Position numbers and translations under genes: made by a program
The notes under the pieces: generated by a model
Databases searched by the model: none
Told to the model about the DNA's origin: nothing
What the model saw: only the letters and a program-made list of their open reading frames with translations
Part shown: piece by piece, positions 39,519-48,973 of the stretch
How the letters are laid out: every line of letters begins with the position of its first letter
Position numbering within the stretch: the stretch's first letter is position 1
Source of the DNA: Streptomyces lienomycini
GTDB lineage: Bacteria; Actinomycetota; Actinomycetes; Streptomycetales; Streptomycetaceae
Direction of reading: 5' to 3'
DNA length: 64,000 bases
Assembly: GCF_027947595.1 (NCBI RefSeq)
Contig: NZ_CP116257.1
Coordinates: forward strand, 3,224,001-3,288,000

Positions 39519-40829
39519 TCACGCGGCCAGTCCCACCGCCCCCACCGCCGGCGTCCGCAGCACCCGCCGGGCCGTGCCCACACTCGTCCCCAGCGTCACC
39601 GCCGCGGACACCGACACCATGGCGAGCCACACCCCGAGGAACTGGTCCGGCAGCACCGCGTCGGTACGGACCACCGTGAACGGCACCACACCGGCCAACG
39701 CGGCCACCGTGCCGAAGAACACCCCCGTCACCGTGAGGACGACGCCCTCGACGGCCACCACGCCCAGCACCTGCCCGGGCGTCGCCCCCGCCAGCCGCTG
39801 TTGACCGAATTCACGCGAGCGGTACGTCGTCGCCGCGTACAGCGAGTTGACCAGCATCACGCAGACGAACACCGCGATGACGCCGACCACCGTGAGGTTG
39901 AGCGTCTCCAGGTTCTTGGCGTCGACCGACTTCACCAGACCCGAGGCCCGCACCGCGTCGCTCTCCACCGCCTGCATCGTGAGCGTCGCCGTCGACACCG
40001 CTGTGAACAGGATCAACGACACGAGAATCCCGGCCGGCTGACTCGCCCGTTCCCGCAGGTTGCGCACGGCCAGCCAGCCACTCGCACCGCTCAGCGGCAG
40101 CCGCTCCAGCACGCCCTTCAGCAGCCGCGGCGACAGCAGCGCGAAACCGACCGAGAGGAGGATCGCCCCGTAGGCCGGCGGCGCCATCAGCGCCTCGTCC
40201 GTCGCGGAGAACAGGAACGTGGAGCCGGCGCCCACGGCCCCGGTGCCGAGCGCCGCACAGGCCAGGAAGCGCTTCGCCCCCGCCCGCTCCCGGCCGCCCC
40301 GCGTCAGACGCCGCACCGCCAGGAACGCCGCGCCCGCCGACGCGAGCAGGGTGATGCCCATGCCGCTCAGCAGTGCGACGGGCCCGAAGGAGTAGTCCAC
40401 GGACCGCGCCACCTGACCGCTGTCCTGGAACATGTCCAGCAGCGCCCGCCCACCGAGCGACGCCGGGCCGATCGCCAGTGCCACGCCCACCAGCGCCACG
40501 GCCACCCCCTCACCCACGACCATCCGCTTGATCTGCGCCGGAGTCGCCCCCGAGCAGCGCAGCAGGTCCAGTTCGGCGGTGCGCTGACGCACGTTGACCG
40601 TCAGCGTCGAGGCCACCGCGAAGAACACCAGCAGGGCCCCGTACCCGCCGACGACCCCCGCCGCCGTGCCCAGCGTCTCCGAGCTGACCGGGTCGACGCC
40701 GTCCTGCGCTGCCGTGTCGTGCATCGAGTTGAACGTCATGACGACCGCCGCCCCCAGGAAGGCGGACAGCAGCGTCGCGAGGAACCGTCCGGGGCGGCGC
40801 CGGATCGACCTCAGAGCCAGTGCGAACAT
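39519..40829 (-). CDS. FtsX/MacB-type ABC permease
   Basis: The 436-residue membrane protein has an N-terminal helix (FLATLLSAFLGAAVVMTF) and two FtsX-type modules: LVFFAVASTLTVNVRQRTAE with LDLLRCSGATPAQIKRMVVG, a middle helix set, and a second module VIAVFVCVMLVNSLYAATTY with RSREFGQQRLAGATPGQVLG. Permeases of this type export peptides, lipids or antibiotics, or act in mechanotransmission. The start is ATG 40829, three bases after the ATPase stop, so the pair is translationally linked. Confidence 0.88.
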   Translation of the reverse strand: MFALALRSIRRRPGRFLATLLSAFLGAAVVMTFNSMHDTAAQDGVDPVSSETLGTAAGVVGGYGALLVFFAVASTLTVNVRQRTAELDLLRCSGATPAQIKRMVVGEGVAVALVGVALAIGPASLGGRALLDMFQDSGQVARSVDYSFGPVALLSGMGITLLASAGAAFLAVRRLTRGGRERAGAKRFLACAALGTGAVGAGSTFLFSATDEALMAPPAYGAILLSVGFALLSPRLLKGVLERLPLSGASGWLAVRNLRERASQPAGILVSLILFTAVSTATLTMQAVESDAVRASGLVKSVDAKNLETLNLTVVGVIAVFVCVMLVNSLYAATTYRSREFGQQRLAGATPGQVLGVVAVEGVVLTVTGVFFGTVAALAGVVPFTVVRTDAVLPDQFLGVWLAMVSVSAAVTLGTSVGTARRVLRTPAVGAVGLAA

Positions 40830-40832
40830 CGC

Positions 40833-41618
40833 TCACACCCCCGCCGGCACGTCGTCGCCCAGGTGGGCGAGGCGCTCCGCGACCGCGTCCGGCGTCGGGT
40901 CCTCCATCCGCCCGGCCAGCCGGCCGTCGGCGAGGAAGACCACCGAGTCGGCGTACGACGCGGCGACCGGGTCGTGCGTCACCATCACCACGGTCCGCCC
41001 GTGCACCCGCACCGCCTCCTGGAGCAGCAGCAGCACCTGTCGCGCGCTGCGCGTGTCCAGCGCGCCCGTCGGCTCGTCCGCGAAGATCACCCGGGGTTCG
41101 GTGACCAGCGCCCGGGCGATCGCCACCCGCTGCCGCTGACCACCGGAGAGCTGGTCGGGACGGTGGCCGAGCCGGTCCCCGAGACCGACCGACGTCAGGA
41201 TCTCCCGTGCCCGCCTCCGGTCGACGCGCCGTCCGGCCAGCTTCAGGGGCAGCACCGTGTTCTGCGCGACGGTCAGCGTCTCCAGCAGGTTGTACTGCTG
41301 GAACACGAACCCGACCCGGCCGCGCCGGAACCTCGTCAGCTCCGCCTCGCCGCCACCGGTCAGCTCCTTGCCGTCCACGCACACGATGCCGGCGTCCGGC
41401 CGGTCGAGACCGGCCGCGCACTGCAGCAGCGTGGACTTGCCCGAACCCGACGGCCCCATCACCGCCGTGAACGTGCCGCGCCCCAGGCTCAGCGTGACAC
41501 CGTCCAGGGCGGTCACGGCGTTCTCCGCCGAGCCGTAGGTCCGGGTCACCTTGACGAGCCGGAGGGCCTCGGGGGCGGGGCCCGGGTCGTGGTTGCCTCG
41601 TGCGCCGGAGCGGAACAT
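40833..41618 (-). CDS. MacB/LolD-type ABC ATPase
   Basis: The 261-residue protein has Walker A GPSGSGKST, signature LSGGQRQRVAIARAL, Walker B VIFADEPTGALD and the switch His in MVTHDPVAASYADS, the typical MacB/LolD subfamily. ATG 41618 is preferred because GGAAGG lies eight bases upstream; ATG 41624 would place it too close. It precedes the FtsX permease on the same strand. No sensor kinase or regulator adjoins the pair, and the transported compound is unknown. Confidence 0.9.
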   Translation of the reverse strand: MFRSGARGNHDPGPAPEALRLVKVTRTYGSAENAVTALDGVTLSLGRGTFTAVMGPSGSGKSTLLQCAAGLDRPDAGIVCVDGKELTGGGEAELTRFRRGRVGFVFQQYNLLETLTVAQNTVLPLKLAGRRVDRRRAREILTSVGLGDRLGHRPDQLSGGQRQRVAIARALVTEPRVIFADEPTGALDTRSARQVLLLLQEAVRVHGRTVVMVTHDPVAASYADSVVFLADGRLAGRMEDPTPDAVAERLAHLGDDVPAGV

Positions 41619-41755
41619 CGTCATCACCTTCCGTGCGGCACGCCCTGTGCGGTGCCTCGTGGAAGACGCTACGGAGAGCGGATCCGGGCCGCACTGGGCA
41701 CAGAACCCGTATGCGGGGGTGTACTCAGTGACACCCCGCCCCCGCATGCGCCACC

Positions 41756-42412
41756 ATGACCGCCATGACCGACGGAATACGGTGGCTCGCCGAACCCCAG
41801 TGCCTCTCCCGCGACGGCTACAGCGTGGTGATGTCCCGCGAACTGGCCTCCGACGAACTGGTGTCGCGTCTCACCAGGACCGCACGCGGAGCGAAGCGCA
41901 CGGCACACGCCATCGGCGAACTCACCCACACCCAGGTCTACGACGTGCTGGAGGGGTTCTACGGGGAGAGGCCCCACGACGGTCTCGCCCTGCGGCACGG
42001 AGAGCGCGGCGAATGGTCGTTCGCCGTCAAGTGCGGGGACTGGCCCGCGGAGTTCGGCGAGGAGCCCCCGCTCTCCCGCGGCGGCGCCCACGTCTTCCAG
42101 CTGGAGTACGACGAGCAGAACGTCAAGTCGGTGCCGCCGCGGTTCGCGTACCGCCACGACGGGCGCGACATGTGCGCCTTCAACCTGCATCTGAACGGTT
42201 CGTGGGGCCCCGGGGGCGTCGTCGGCGACCCGGAGATCGCCCCTCGTGTGGAGGCCGTCCTGGCGGCCGCCGGGCTGCCCGACGACGACCTCGACCCGCG
42301 TACGGCGCACCGGACCTCGCTGGAGGTCCTGGAGGCCCTCTTCGAGCTGTCACTGCCCCGGGAGGCGATCGTCAGCGGCACGCTGCCCGCCGTCGTCCTG
42401 AGGACCGGGTGA
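41756..42412 (+). CDS. DUF6461-like hypothetical protein
   Basis: The 218-residue protein begins IRWLAEPQCLSRDGYSVVMS, followed by a pattern of strands and acidic loops (WSFAVKCGDWPAEFGEEPPL, FQLEYDEQNVKSVPPRFAYR, HDGRDMCAFNLHLNGSW), resembling the DUF6461 family of actinobacteria. ATG 41756 is chosen; a second ATG lies nine bases later. It is divergent from the ABC ATPase and converges with lutC. Function is unknown; such families are sometimes linked to contact-dependent or toxin-immunity functions, but no evidence is present here. Confidence 0.65.
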   Translation: MTAMTDGIRWLAEPQCLSRDGYSVVMSRELASDELVSRLTRTARGAKRTAHAIGELTHTQVYDVLEGFYGERPHDGLALRHGERGEWSFAVKCGDWPAEFGEEPPLSRGGAHVFQLEYDEQNVKSVPPRFAYRHDGRDMCAFNLHLNGSWGPGGVVGDPEIAPRVEAVLAAAGLPDDDLDPRTAHRTSLEVLEALFELSLPREAIVSGTLPAVVLRTG

Positions 42413-42434
42413 CCACCCGGCCCGGTCAGTAGCC

Positions 42435-43067
42435 TCAGCCCTCCACCAGCACCACCTCCAGGGTGCGCGGACCGTGCACCCCCTCGACCCGGTCCAGCTC
42501 GATGTCACTGGTCGCGGACGGACCGGAGATCCACGTCAACGGGCGGGCCGGGTCGAGGCGTTCGAGCGCGAGCGGCACCGACGCGACCACCTGGTCCGGC
42601 ACCCGGACGACGCAGATGTGGTGGTCCGGGACCAGGGTGATGCGGCGGCGGCCCTGGTCGGGGGAGCCGTCCAGGACGATGGTGCCGGTCTCGGCGACGG
42701 CCACGGCGCAGCCGGTGACCACGCTGTCGACCCGGTCGAGTTCCCGCGCGGTGCTCGCCGCCCGGTCCTGGACCAGGTCCGCGTCGACAGCCCGCGACCA
42801 CTCCTTCGGCAACCCGTGGGGGACCACCACGCTCGTGGACCCGTGCGCGGACAGGAGACCGGCGATCAACTCGGGCAGTTCCCCCTGCGCGCAGCGGTGC
42901 ACGAGCGCCCGGTAGTCCGCCAGGTTCTCGGCGAGCAGGTCCACCGTCCTTGCGGCGGACCGCTGCCCGTGCTCGCGCAGATAGTCCCGGGCGACGGGCG
43001 CCTCGTCGCCCGGCACGTCCGCCAGCGCGCGCCGGACCCGGCCCAGGATGCGTTCCCTGCTGCTCAC
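42435..43067 (-). CDS. lutC: L-lactate utilisation protein LutC
   Basis: The 210-residue protein is a LUD-domain protein, one of three subunits that oxidise L-lactate to pyruvate. Typical regions are SSRERILGRVRRALADVPGD at the start, VDSVVTGCAVAVAETGTIVL, and PDHHICVVRVPDQVVASVPL with ATSDIELDRVEGVHGPRTL at the end. GTG 43067 overlaps lutB by four bases. It completes a lutABC operon. LutC orthologues have no iron-sulfur motif and are believed to be structural. Confidence 0.92.
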   Translation of the reverse strand: MSSRERILGRVRRALADVPGDEAPVARDYLREHGQRSAARTVDLLAENLADYRALVHRCAQGELPELIAGLLSAHGSTSVVVPHGLPKEWSRAVDADLVQDRAASTARELDRVDSVVTGCAVAVAETGTIVLDGSPDQGRRRITLVPDHHICVVRVPDQVVASVPLALERLDPARPLTWISGPSATSDIELDRVEGVHGPRTLEVVLVEG

Positions 43068-44542
43068 TTCGCTCCGCCCTTCCCGCCGTGCGTGCGCTGC
43101 CACCAGTCCCGGAACGGCTCCGCGGGCACTGCCGGGAGGTCCCGGCTGCCGCTCCACGCCCGGCCGGGACCGGGCAGCGTACGCGGATGCAGGCGGCGGG
43201 TGCGCGAGGCCAGCCGCTGCCCCGTCCGCAGCGCGCCCGGGTGCGTGAACGCCCACTGCGCCGCCCGCATCGCCGCACGCTCGGCGGCGTGCCCCTTGGC
43301 GGGCCTCAGCACCACCCGGTTGCCGTTCCGGACGGCCGGACCGCCCTGCACCACCCGCTCCCGCAGGTGCACCAGCACCTCCGGGATGTCGATGGCGACC
43401 GGGCACACCTCGTAGCAGGCGCCGCACAAGGAGGACGCGTACGGCAGCGAGGCGTCGATCTCGCTGCCAGTGCCCCGCAGTTGGGGGCTGAGGATGGCGC
43501 CGATCGGGCCCGGGTACACCGAGCCGTAGGCGTGGCCGCCGGCCCGCTCGTACACCGGGCAGACGTTCAGGCAGGCCGAGCAGCGGATGCAGCGCAGCGC
43601 CTGGCGGCCCACCTCGTCGGCGAGGGTGTCGGTGCGCCCGTTGTCCAGCAGCACCAGGTGGAAGGCGCGCGGACCGTCCTCGTCGGTCGTGCCGGTCCAC
43701 ATGGACGTGTACGGGTTCATGCGTTCGGCCGTCGAGGAACGGGGGAGGGTCTGCAGGAACACCTCCAGGTCCTGCCACCTCGGCACGATCTTCTCGATGC
43801 CGACGACCGAGATCAGCGTCTCGGGCAGGGTCAGGCACATCCGCCCGTTGCCCTCGGACTCCACGACCACCAGCGTGCCGGTCTCGGCCACCACGAAGTT
43901 GGCGCCGGAGATGCCGACCCTGGCCCGCAGGAACTTCTCCCGCAGGTGCAGCCGGGCCGCCTCCGCGAGTTCGGCGGGCGTGTCCGTCAGGTTCTCGGGC
44001 GCGGGACGGCCCCACTCGCTCATCTCGGAGCGGAAGATGTCCCGGATCTCGCCGCGGTTGCGGTGGATGGCGGGCACCAGGATGTGCGAGGGCCGGTCCT
44101 TGCCCAACTGTACGATCAACTCGGCGAGATCGGTCTCGTAGGCGTGGATCCCCCGCGCCTCCAGGGCCTCGTTGAGGGCGATCTCCTGCGTCGCCATCGA
44201 CTTGACCTTGACGACCTCCGACTCGCCGGTCTCCTCGACGAGGCGGGCGACGATCTCGTTGGCCTCGTCCGCGTCGGCGGCCCAGTGGACCGTGCCGCCG
44301 GCCGCCGTCACCGCCTCCTCCACCTGCACCAGGTAGCGGTCGAGGTGGCGCAGCGTGTGGTCCTTGATCTGCTTCCCGGCCTCGCGCAGCGCCGCCCAGT
44401 CGTCCAGCTCCGCGACCGCGCGGGCCCGCTTGTCCCGGATGGTGTGGGTGGCGTGGCGCAGGTTGCCGCGCAGGGTCTCGTTGCCCACGGCCTCCCGGGC
44501 CGCGACCGGAAAGGCCGGCATTCCCACGAACGTCCCGCTCAT
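43064..44542 (-). CDS. lutB: L-lactate utilisation protein LutB, iron-sulfur subunit
   Basis: The 492-residue protein has a LUD domain (about residues 70-290, with NFVVAETGTLVVVESEGNGR) and a C-terminal ferredoxin-type region with two [4Fe-4S] motifs, CIRCSACLNVCPVY at about 340 and CGACYEVCPVAIDIP at about 388. It is the electron-transferring subunit of L-lactate oxidation. ATG 44542 overlaps lutA as ATGA. The C-terminal 50 residues are basic and Trp-rich. In the same unit as lutA and lutC. Confidence 0.93.
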   Translation of the reverse strand: MSGTFVGMPAFPVAAREAVGNETLRGNLRHATHTIRDKRARAVAELDDWAALREAGKQIKDHTLRHLDRYLVQVEEAVTAAGGTVHWAADADEANEIVARLVEETGESEVVKVKSMATQEIALNEALEARGIHAYETDLAELIVQLGKDRPSHILVPAIHRNRGEIRDIFRSEMSEWGRPAPENLTDTPAELAEAARLHLREKFLRARVGISGANFVVAETGTLVVVESEGNGRMCLTLPETLISVVGIEKIVPRWQDLEVFLQTLPRSSTAERMNPYTSMWTGTTDEDGPRAFHLVLLDNGRTDTLADEVGRQALRCIRCSACLNVCPVYERAGGHAYGSVYPGPIGAILSPQLRGTGSEIDASLPYASSLCGACYEVCPVAIDIPEVLVHLRERVVQGGPAVRNGNRVVLRPAKGHAAERAAMRAAQWAFTHPGALRTGQRLASRTRRLHPRTLPGPGRAWSGSRDLPAVPAEPFRDWWQRTHGGKGGAK

Positions 44543-45291
44543 ACGGCCGCCTCCCGCGTGCTCGCCAGGATCTCCGCGATGTGCACCGGACGCATGCCCG
44601 TGCGCAGCCGCGTCATCGTCCCGCCGATGTGCATCAGACAGGAGTTGTCGGCAGCGCACAGCACGTCCGCGCCGGTGGACTCGGCGTTGCGCACCTTGTC
44701 CGTGCCCATCGCCGCCGACACGTCGGAGTTCTTCACGGCGAAGGTGCCGCCGAACCCGCAGCACTCCTCGGCGCCCGGCAGCTCCACCAGCTCCAGCCCC
44801 TCCACCGCCTCCAGCAGGCGCCGGGGCCGGTCGCCCAGGCCCAGGCTGCGCAGACCGTGGCAGGTCGGGTGGTACGTCACCGCGTGCGGGTAGTACGCCC
44901 CCACGTCGGTCACCCCCAGCACGTCCACGAGGAACTCCGTCAGCTCGTACGTCTTCGGCACCACCGGCGCCAGCGTGGCCGCGAGCGCGTCCCCGCGCCC
45001 CTCCGCCCGCGCCCGCTCGCCCATGCGCGGATACAACTCCCGCACCATCGCGCCGCACGATCCCGAGGGCGTCACGATCGCGTCGTGGTCCGTGAACACG
45101 TCGGCGAAGTGCCGGGCCAGCGGCTCGGCCTCGTGCCGGTAACCCGTGTTGTAGTGCGCCTGCCCGCAACAGGTCTGGGCCATGGGGAAGTCGACGTCGA
45201 CGCCCAGTCGGGTGAGCAGCTCCACCACGGCCCGGCCGGTCTGCGGATAGAGCGTGTCGTTGACGCAGGTCAGGAACAGGGCGACACGCAT
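44539..45291 (-). CDS. lutA: L-lactate utilisation protein LutA
   Basis: The 250-residue protein contains two CCG domains of the glycolate oxidase/heterodisulfide reductase iron-sulfur type: MAQTCCGQAHYNTGY near residue 40 and GAEECCGFGGTFAVK at about 175. Together with LutB and LutC it converts L-lactate to pyruvate in the cytosol. The gene leads the operon; rhaB ends 79 bases upstream on the same strand, so a rhamnose transcript may run into it. Confidence 0.93.
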   Translation of the reverse strand: MRVALFLTCVNDTLYPQTGRAVVELLTRLGVDVDFPMAQTCCGQAHYNTGYRHEAEPLARHFADVFTDHDAIVTPSGSCGAMVRELYPRMGERARAEGRGDALAATLAPVVPKTYELTEFLVDVLGVTDVGAYYPHAVTYHPTCHGLRSLGLGDRPRRLLEAVEGLELVELPGAEECCGFGGTFAVKNSDVSAAMGTDKVRNAESTGADVLCAADNSCLMHIGGTMTRLRTGMRPVHIAEILASTREAAV

Positions 45292-45370
45292 CGCGGCTCC
45301 TCGTGTTCGATGGTCGGGCGCATGCCCAGAGCAGGGTAGTCGTCGGGACCGAGGGCGGGGGAGACCCGGT

Positions 45371-46825
45371 TCACCGGTCGGCGAGTCGGGTCTCGGCGGC
45401 CCGCCAGCGGGCCGTGTCGCCGCGCGGCTCGTAGCGGGTCGGCGACTGGGTGCGGGCCAGCAGCCGGCGCATCCCGCCGAGGTCGCCGACCCGTCCGTGG
45501 GCGCGGGCCTGCACGAGGACGTTGCCGAGCGCGGCGGCCTCGGTCGGCCCGGCCACCACCGGCAACCCGCAAGCGTCGGCGGTCAGTTGGCACAGCAGCG
45601 CGTTGCGGGTGCCGCCGCCGACCACGTGGACCACGTCGACCGGGTGCCCGGCCAGCCGCTGGGCGTCCGCCACGGCCCCGCGGTGGGCCAGCGCCAGCGA
45701 GTCGAGGATGCACCGGGTCACCTCGGCGGGCGTCCCGGGCACCGGCTGCCCCGAGGCACGGCACGCCTCGGCGATCCGCTCCGGCATCCGGCCCGGCGCC
45801 AGGAACGCCGGGTCGCCCGCGTCCACCACCGACCGCAGCGCCGGCACCCGGGCCGCCTCGGCCAGCAGCGCGCCGAGGTCCGGGTCGCCCCAGGCCCGTA
45901 CGCACTCCTGGAGCAGCCACAGCCCCATGATGTTGCGCAGATACCGGACGGTGCCGTCCAGACCGAGTTCGTTGGTGAAGTTGGCGGCGCGGCTCTCCTC
46001 GGTCAGCACCGGAGCGGTCAGCTCCAGCCCGGCCAGTGACCAGGTGCCGGTGCAGATGTACGCGAACCGCTCGTCCGCGGCCGGTACGGCGGCCACCGCG
46101 GAGGCGGTGTCGTGCGAACCGACCGTCGTCACCGGCACGGGCCCCGTGAGCCCCGTCTCCTCCAGCACCTCGGGCCGCAGCACCCCGGCCGGGTCGCCGG
46201 GCCGGCGCAACGGGGCGAACAGGCCCAGGTCGATGCCGAGCCGGCCGGCCACCTCGTGCGACCAGTCGCCCGTGCGGGGGTCGATCAGCTGGGTGGTGGA
46301 GGCGTTGGTCAGCTCCGTGCCCTGCTCGCCGGTCAGCCAGTAGGTCAGCAGATCGGGGATCAGCAGCAGCCGTCGCGCCGCCGCGAACTGGGCCGTGCCC
46401 CGGGCGGCGGCGAGCTGGTACAGGGTGTTGAACGGCGCGTACTGCAACCCGGTCGCCGCGTACAGCTCCTCGGCCGGCAGCGTGGCCCACACCCGCTCCG
46501 CGACGCCCTCGGTGCGGGCGTCCCGGTAGTGCACGGGGTTGCCCAGCAGCGCCCCGTCCGCGTCCAGCAGCCCGTGGTCGACGGCCCAGCTGTCCACGCC
46601 CACCGAGTCCACCGGCCCGGCCGACCGCAGCCCGTCCAGCACACCGGCGTACAGCGCGAGGACGTCCCAGCGCAGCCCGTCGGGCGTACGGACCGGACGG
46701 TTGGGGAAGCGGTGCGCCTCGGTCAGCTCCAGCCGGTCGGGGCCGACGCGGCCGACCATGACGCGCCCGCTGGACGCGCCGAGGTCGACCGCGGCGTACG
46801 ACCCGACGTCCCCGGAGTCGCTCAT
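45371..46825 (-). CDS. rhaB: L-rhamnulose kinase
   Basis: The 484-residue FGGY-family kinase phosphorylates L-rhamnulose. Motifs are YAAVDLGASSGRVMVGRVG at the N-terminus (phosphate-binding), VGVDSWAVDHGLLDADGALL, TELTNASTTQLIDPRTGDWS and the late nucleotide motif VDVVHVVGGGTRNALLCQLT. ATG 46825 overlaps the aldolase-dehydrogenase stop by four bases. It is the last rha gene on this strand. Length agrees with other rhamnulokinases. Confidence 0.93.
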   Translation of the reverse strand: MSDSGDVGSYAAVDLGASSGRVMVGRVGPDRLELTEAHRFPNRPVRTPDGLRWDVLALYAGVLDGLRSAGPVDSVGVDSWAVDHGLLDADGALLGNPVHYRDARTEGVAERVWATLPAEELYAATGLQYAPFNTLYQLAAARGTAQFAAARRLLLIPDLLTYWLTGEQGTELTNASTTQLIDPRTGDWSHEVAGRLGIDLGLFAPLRRPGDPAGVLRPEVLEETGLTGPVPVTTVGSHDTASAVAAVPAADERFAYICTGTWSLAGLELTAPVLTEESRAANFTNELGLDGTVRYLRNIMGLWLLQECVRAWGDPDLGALLAEAARVPALRSVVDAGDPAFLAPGRMPERIAEACRASGQPVPGTPAEVTRCILDSLALAHRGAVADAQRLAGHPVDVVHVVGGGTRNALLCQLTADACGLPVVAGPTEAAALGNVLVQARAHGRVGDLGGMRRLLARTQSPTRYEPRGDTARWRAAETRLADR

Positions 46826-48861
46826 CGCAGGAACGCGGCGGCGACGCCGGCGTCGACCGGGACGTGCAGGCCGGTGGTGTGGGTGAGGTCGCCGCCGGTC
46901 AGCGCGAACACGGCGTTCGCGACGTGCTCGGGCAGCACCTCGCGCTTGAGCAGCGTGCGCTGCGCGTAGAACTCGCCCAGCTTCTCCTCCGGCACCCCGT
47001 ACACGGCGGCGCGCTTGGCGCCCCAGCCGCCCGCGAAGATCCCGGAGCCGCGCACCACGCCGTCGGGGTTGACGCCGTTGACGCGGATGCCGTGCTCGCC
47101 CAGTTCGGCGGCGAGGAGACGCACCTGGTGGGCCTGGTCGGCCTTGGTGGCGGAGTAGGCGATGTTGTTCGGGCCCGCGAACACGGCGTTCTTCGACGCG
47201 ATGTACACGATGTCGCCGCCCAGCTGCTGCGCGGTCATCACCCGGGCCGCCTCGCGCGAGACGAGGAAGGAGCCGCGGGCCATGATGTCGTGCTGGAGGT
47301 CCCAGTCCTTCGCCGTGGTCTCCAGGAGCGGCTTGGAGATGGAGATCCCCGCGTTGTTGACCACCAGGTCGACCCCGCCGAAGGCCAGCACCGCCGCCTC
47401 GAAGGCGTCCGCGATCTGCTCCTCGGAGGTGACGTCGACGGTCACGGCGACCGCCCTGTCCGCCCCGCCCAGCTCCTCGGCGACCTTGGCCGCGTTCCCG
47501 GCGTTCAGGTCCGCGACGACCACGCACGCGCCCTCGTCGACCAGCCGCCGCGCGATCGCCCTCCCGATCCCGCTGCCCGCGCCTGTGACGAGGGCGACGC
47601 GGGTGGCCAGCGGCTTCGGCTTCGGCATCCGCCGGAGCTTGGCCTCCTCCAGCGCCCAGTACTCGATGCGGAACTTCTCCGACTCCTCGATCGGCGCGTA
47701 CGACGACACCGCCTCCGCCCCGCGCATCACGTTGATCGCGTTGACGTAGAACTCGCCGGCCACCCGCGCGGTCTGCTTGTCCTTGCCGAAGCTGAACATG
47801 CCCACGCCCGGTACCAGCACGATCGCCGGGTCCGCGCCCCGCATGGCGGGGGAGTCCGGCTCGGCGTGCCGCCGGTAGTAGGCGGCGTACTCCTCGCGGT
47901 AGGCCGCGTGCAGCTCCCTGAGCCGGGCCACCGCCTCGTCCAGCGGCGCGGTCGGCGCCACGTCCAGGACCAGCGGCCGCACCTTGGTGCGCAGGAAGTG
48001 GTCGGGGCAGGAGGTGCCGAGCGCCGCGAGCCGGGGGTGCTCGGCGCGCGCGAGGAAGTCGAGGACCACGTCCGCGTCGGTGAAGTGCCCGACCTGCGGC
48101 CGGTCCTGGGAGGCCAGACCGCGGACGTACGGCGCCAGCGCCGCCGCCCGCTCCCGCCGCCCGGCCTCGGGAAGCGCCGCGTACCCCTCGATCACCGGAC
48201 CGAACGGCTCGGCCTTCCCGCGCTCGGCGAGGAAGGCCTCGGCGGTGCGGATGATGTGCAGGGAGTTGCGCTCGCACTCCTCGGAGGTGTCGCCCCAGGC
48301 GGTGATGCCGTGCCCGCCGAGCACGCACCCGATGGCCTGCGGGTTGGCCTCCTTGACGGCCGCGATGTCCAGCCCGAGCTGGAACCCGGGCCGCCGCCAC
48401 GGCACCCACACGACGGTGTCGCCGAAGCACTCGGCGGTCAGCTTCTCGCCGTCCGCCGCGCAGGCCAGCGCGATCCCGGAGTCCGGGTGGAGGTGGTCGA
48501 CGTGGGCGGCCTCGACGAGTCCGTGCATCGCCGTGTCGATCGAGGGCGCGGCGCCGCCCTTGCCGTGCAGGCAGTAGTCGAAGGCGGCGACCATCTCGTC
48601 CTCGCGCCCGACGCCCGGGTAGACGTCCTTGAGCGCCCGCATGCGGTCCAGCCGCAGCACGGCGAGCCCGCCCTCGGTGAGCGTCCCGAGATCCCCGCCG
48701 GACCCCTTGACCCACATCAGTTCCACATCACCCCCGGTGACGGGGTCGGTTCCGGCGCCCTTGGCGGACGCGTTGCCGCCGGCGTAGTTGGTGTTGCGCG
48801 GATCGGCCCCGAGCCGATGGGAACGGGCGAGGAGGGCGGCGGCTTCAGGGTGAGATGTCAT
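46822..48861 (-). CDS. rhaEW: bifunctional rhamnulose-1-phosphate aldolase / lactaldehyde dehydrogenase
   Basis: The 679-residue fusion has a class II aldolase domain at about residues 1-420 (GGNASAKGAGTDPVTGGDVE, HVDHLHPDSGIALACAADGE with the zinc His) and a short-chain dehydrogenase domain from about 425 (VALVTGAGSGIGRAIARRLV, then YSATKADQAHQVRLL with the YxxxK site). Family members split rhamnulose 1-phosphate to DHAP and L-lactaldehyde and oxidise the latter to L-lactate. The gene lies 112 bases after rhaI and overlaps rhaB as ATGA. No fusion artefact: a single frame covers both domains. Confidence 0.93.
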   Translation of the reverse strand: MTSHPEAAALLARSHRLGADPRNTNYAGGNASAKGAGTDPVTGGDVELMWVKGSGGDLGTLTEGGLAVLRLDRMRALKDVYPGVGREDEMVAAFDYCLHGKGGAAPSIDTAMHGLVEAAHVDHLHPDSGIALACAADGEKLTAECFGDTVVWVPWRRPGFQLGLDIAAVKEANPQAIGCVLGGHGITAWGDTSEECERNSLHIIRTAEAFLAERGKAEPFGPVIEGYAALPEAGRRERAAALAPYVRGLASQDRPQVGHFTDADVVLDFLARAEHPRLAALGTSCPDHFLRTKVRPLVLDVAPTAPLDEAVARLRELHAAYREEYAAYYRRHAEPDSPAMRGADPAIVLVPGVGMFSFGKDKQTARVAGEFYVNAINVMRGAEAVSSYAPIEESEKFRIEYWALEEAKLRRMPKPKPLATRVALVTGAGSGIGRAIARRLVDEGACVVVADLNAGNAAKVAEELGGADRAVAVTVDVTSEEQIADAFEAAVLAFGGVDLVVNNAGISISKPLLETTAKDWDLQHDIMARGSFLVSREAARVMTAQQLGGDIVYIASKNAVFAGPNNIAYSATKADQAHQVRLLAAELGEHGIRVNGVNPDGVVRGSGIFAGGWGAKRAAVYGVPEEKLGEFYAQRTLLKREVLPEHVANAVFALTGGDLTHTTGLHVPVDAGVAAAFLR

Positions 48862-48973
48862 GACGGTGCCTTTTCGACGGAGGGGAGGAGGTGCGCCCCT
48901 TCAGGGGCGCGGGGAACTGCGCGATCAACCACGATCAACCGCAGCCCGCCAACGACGGAAACCCGGCAGACGC

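Noticed and set aside
42405..42420. Hairpin CCGGGTG-AC-CACCCGG as terminator
   Set aside because: It overlaps the stop of the DUF6461-like gene and has only seven base pairs, so support is weak.
45371..48715. A 1114-codon minus-strand open frame spanning rhaB and most of the aldolase-dehydrogenase
   Set aside because: Only the rhaB part is real; upstream of 46825 the frame is a shadow of rhaEW, with Arg/Gly-rich low-complexity translation.
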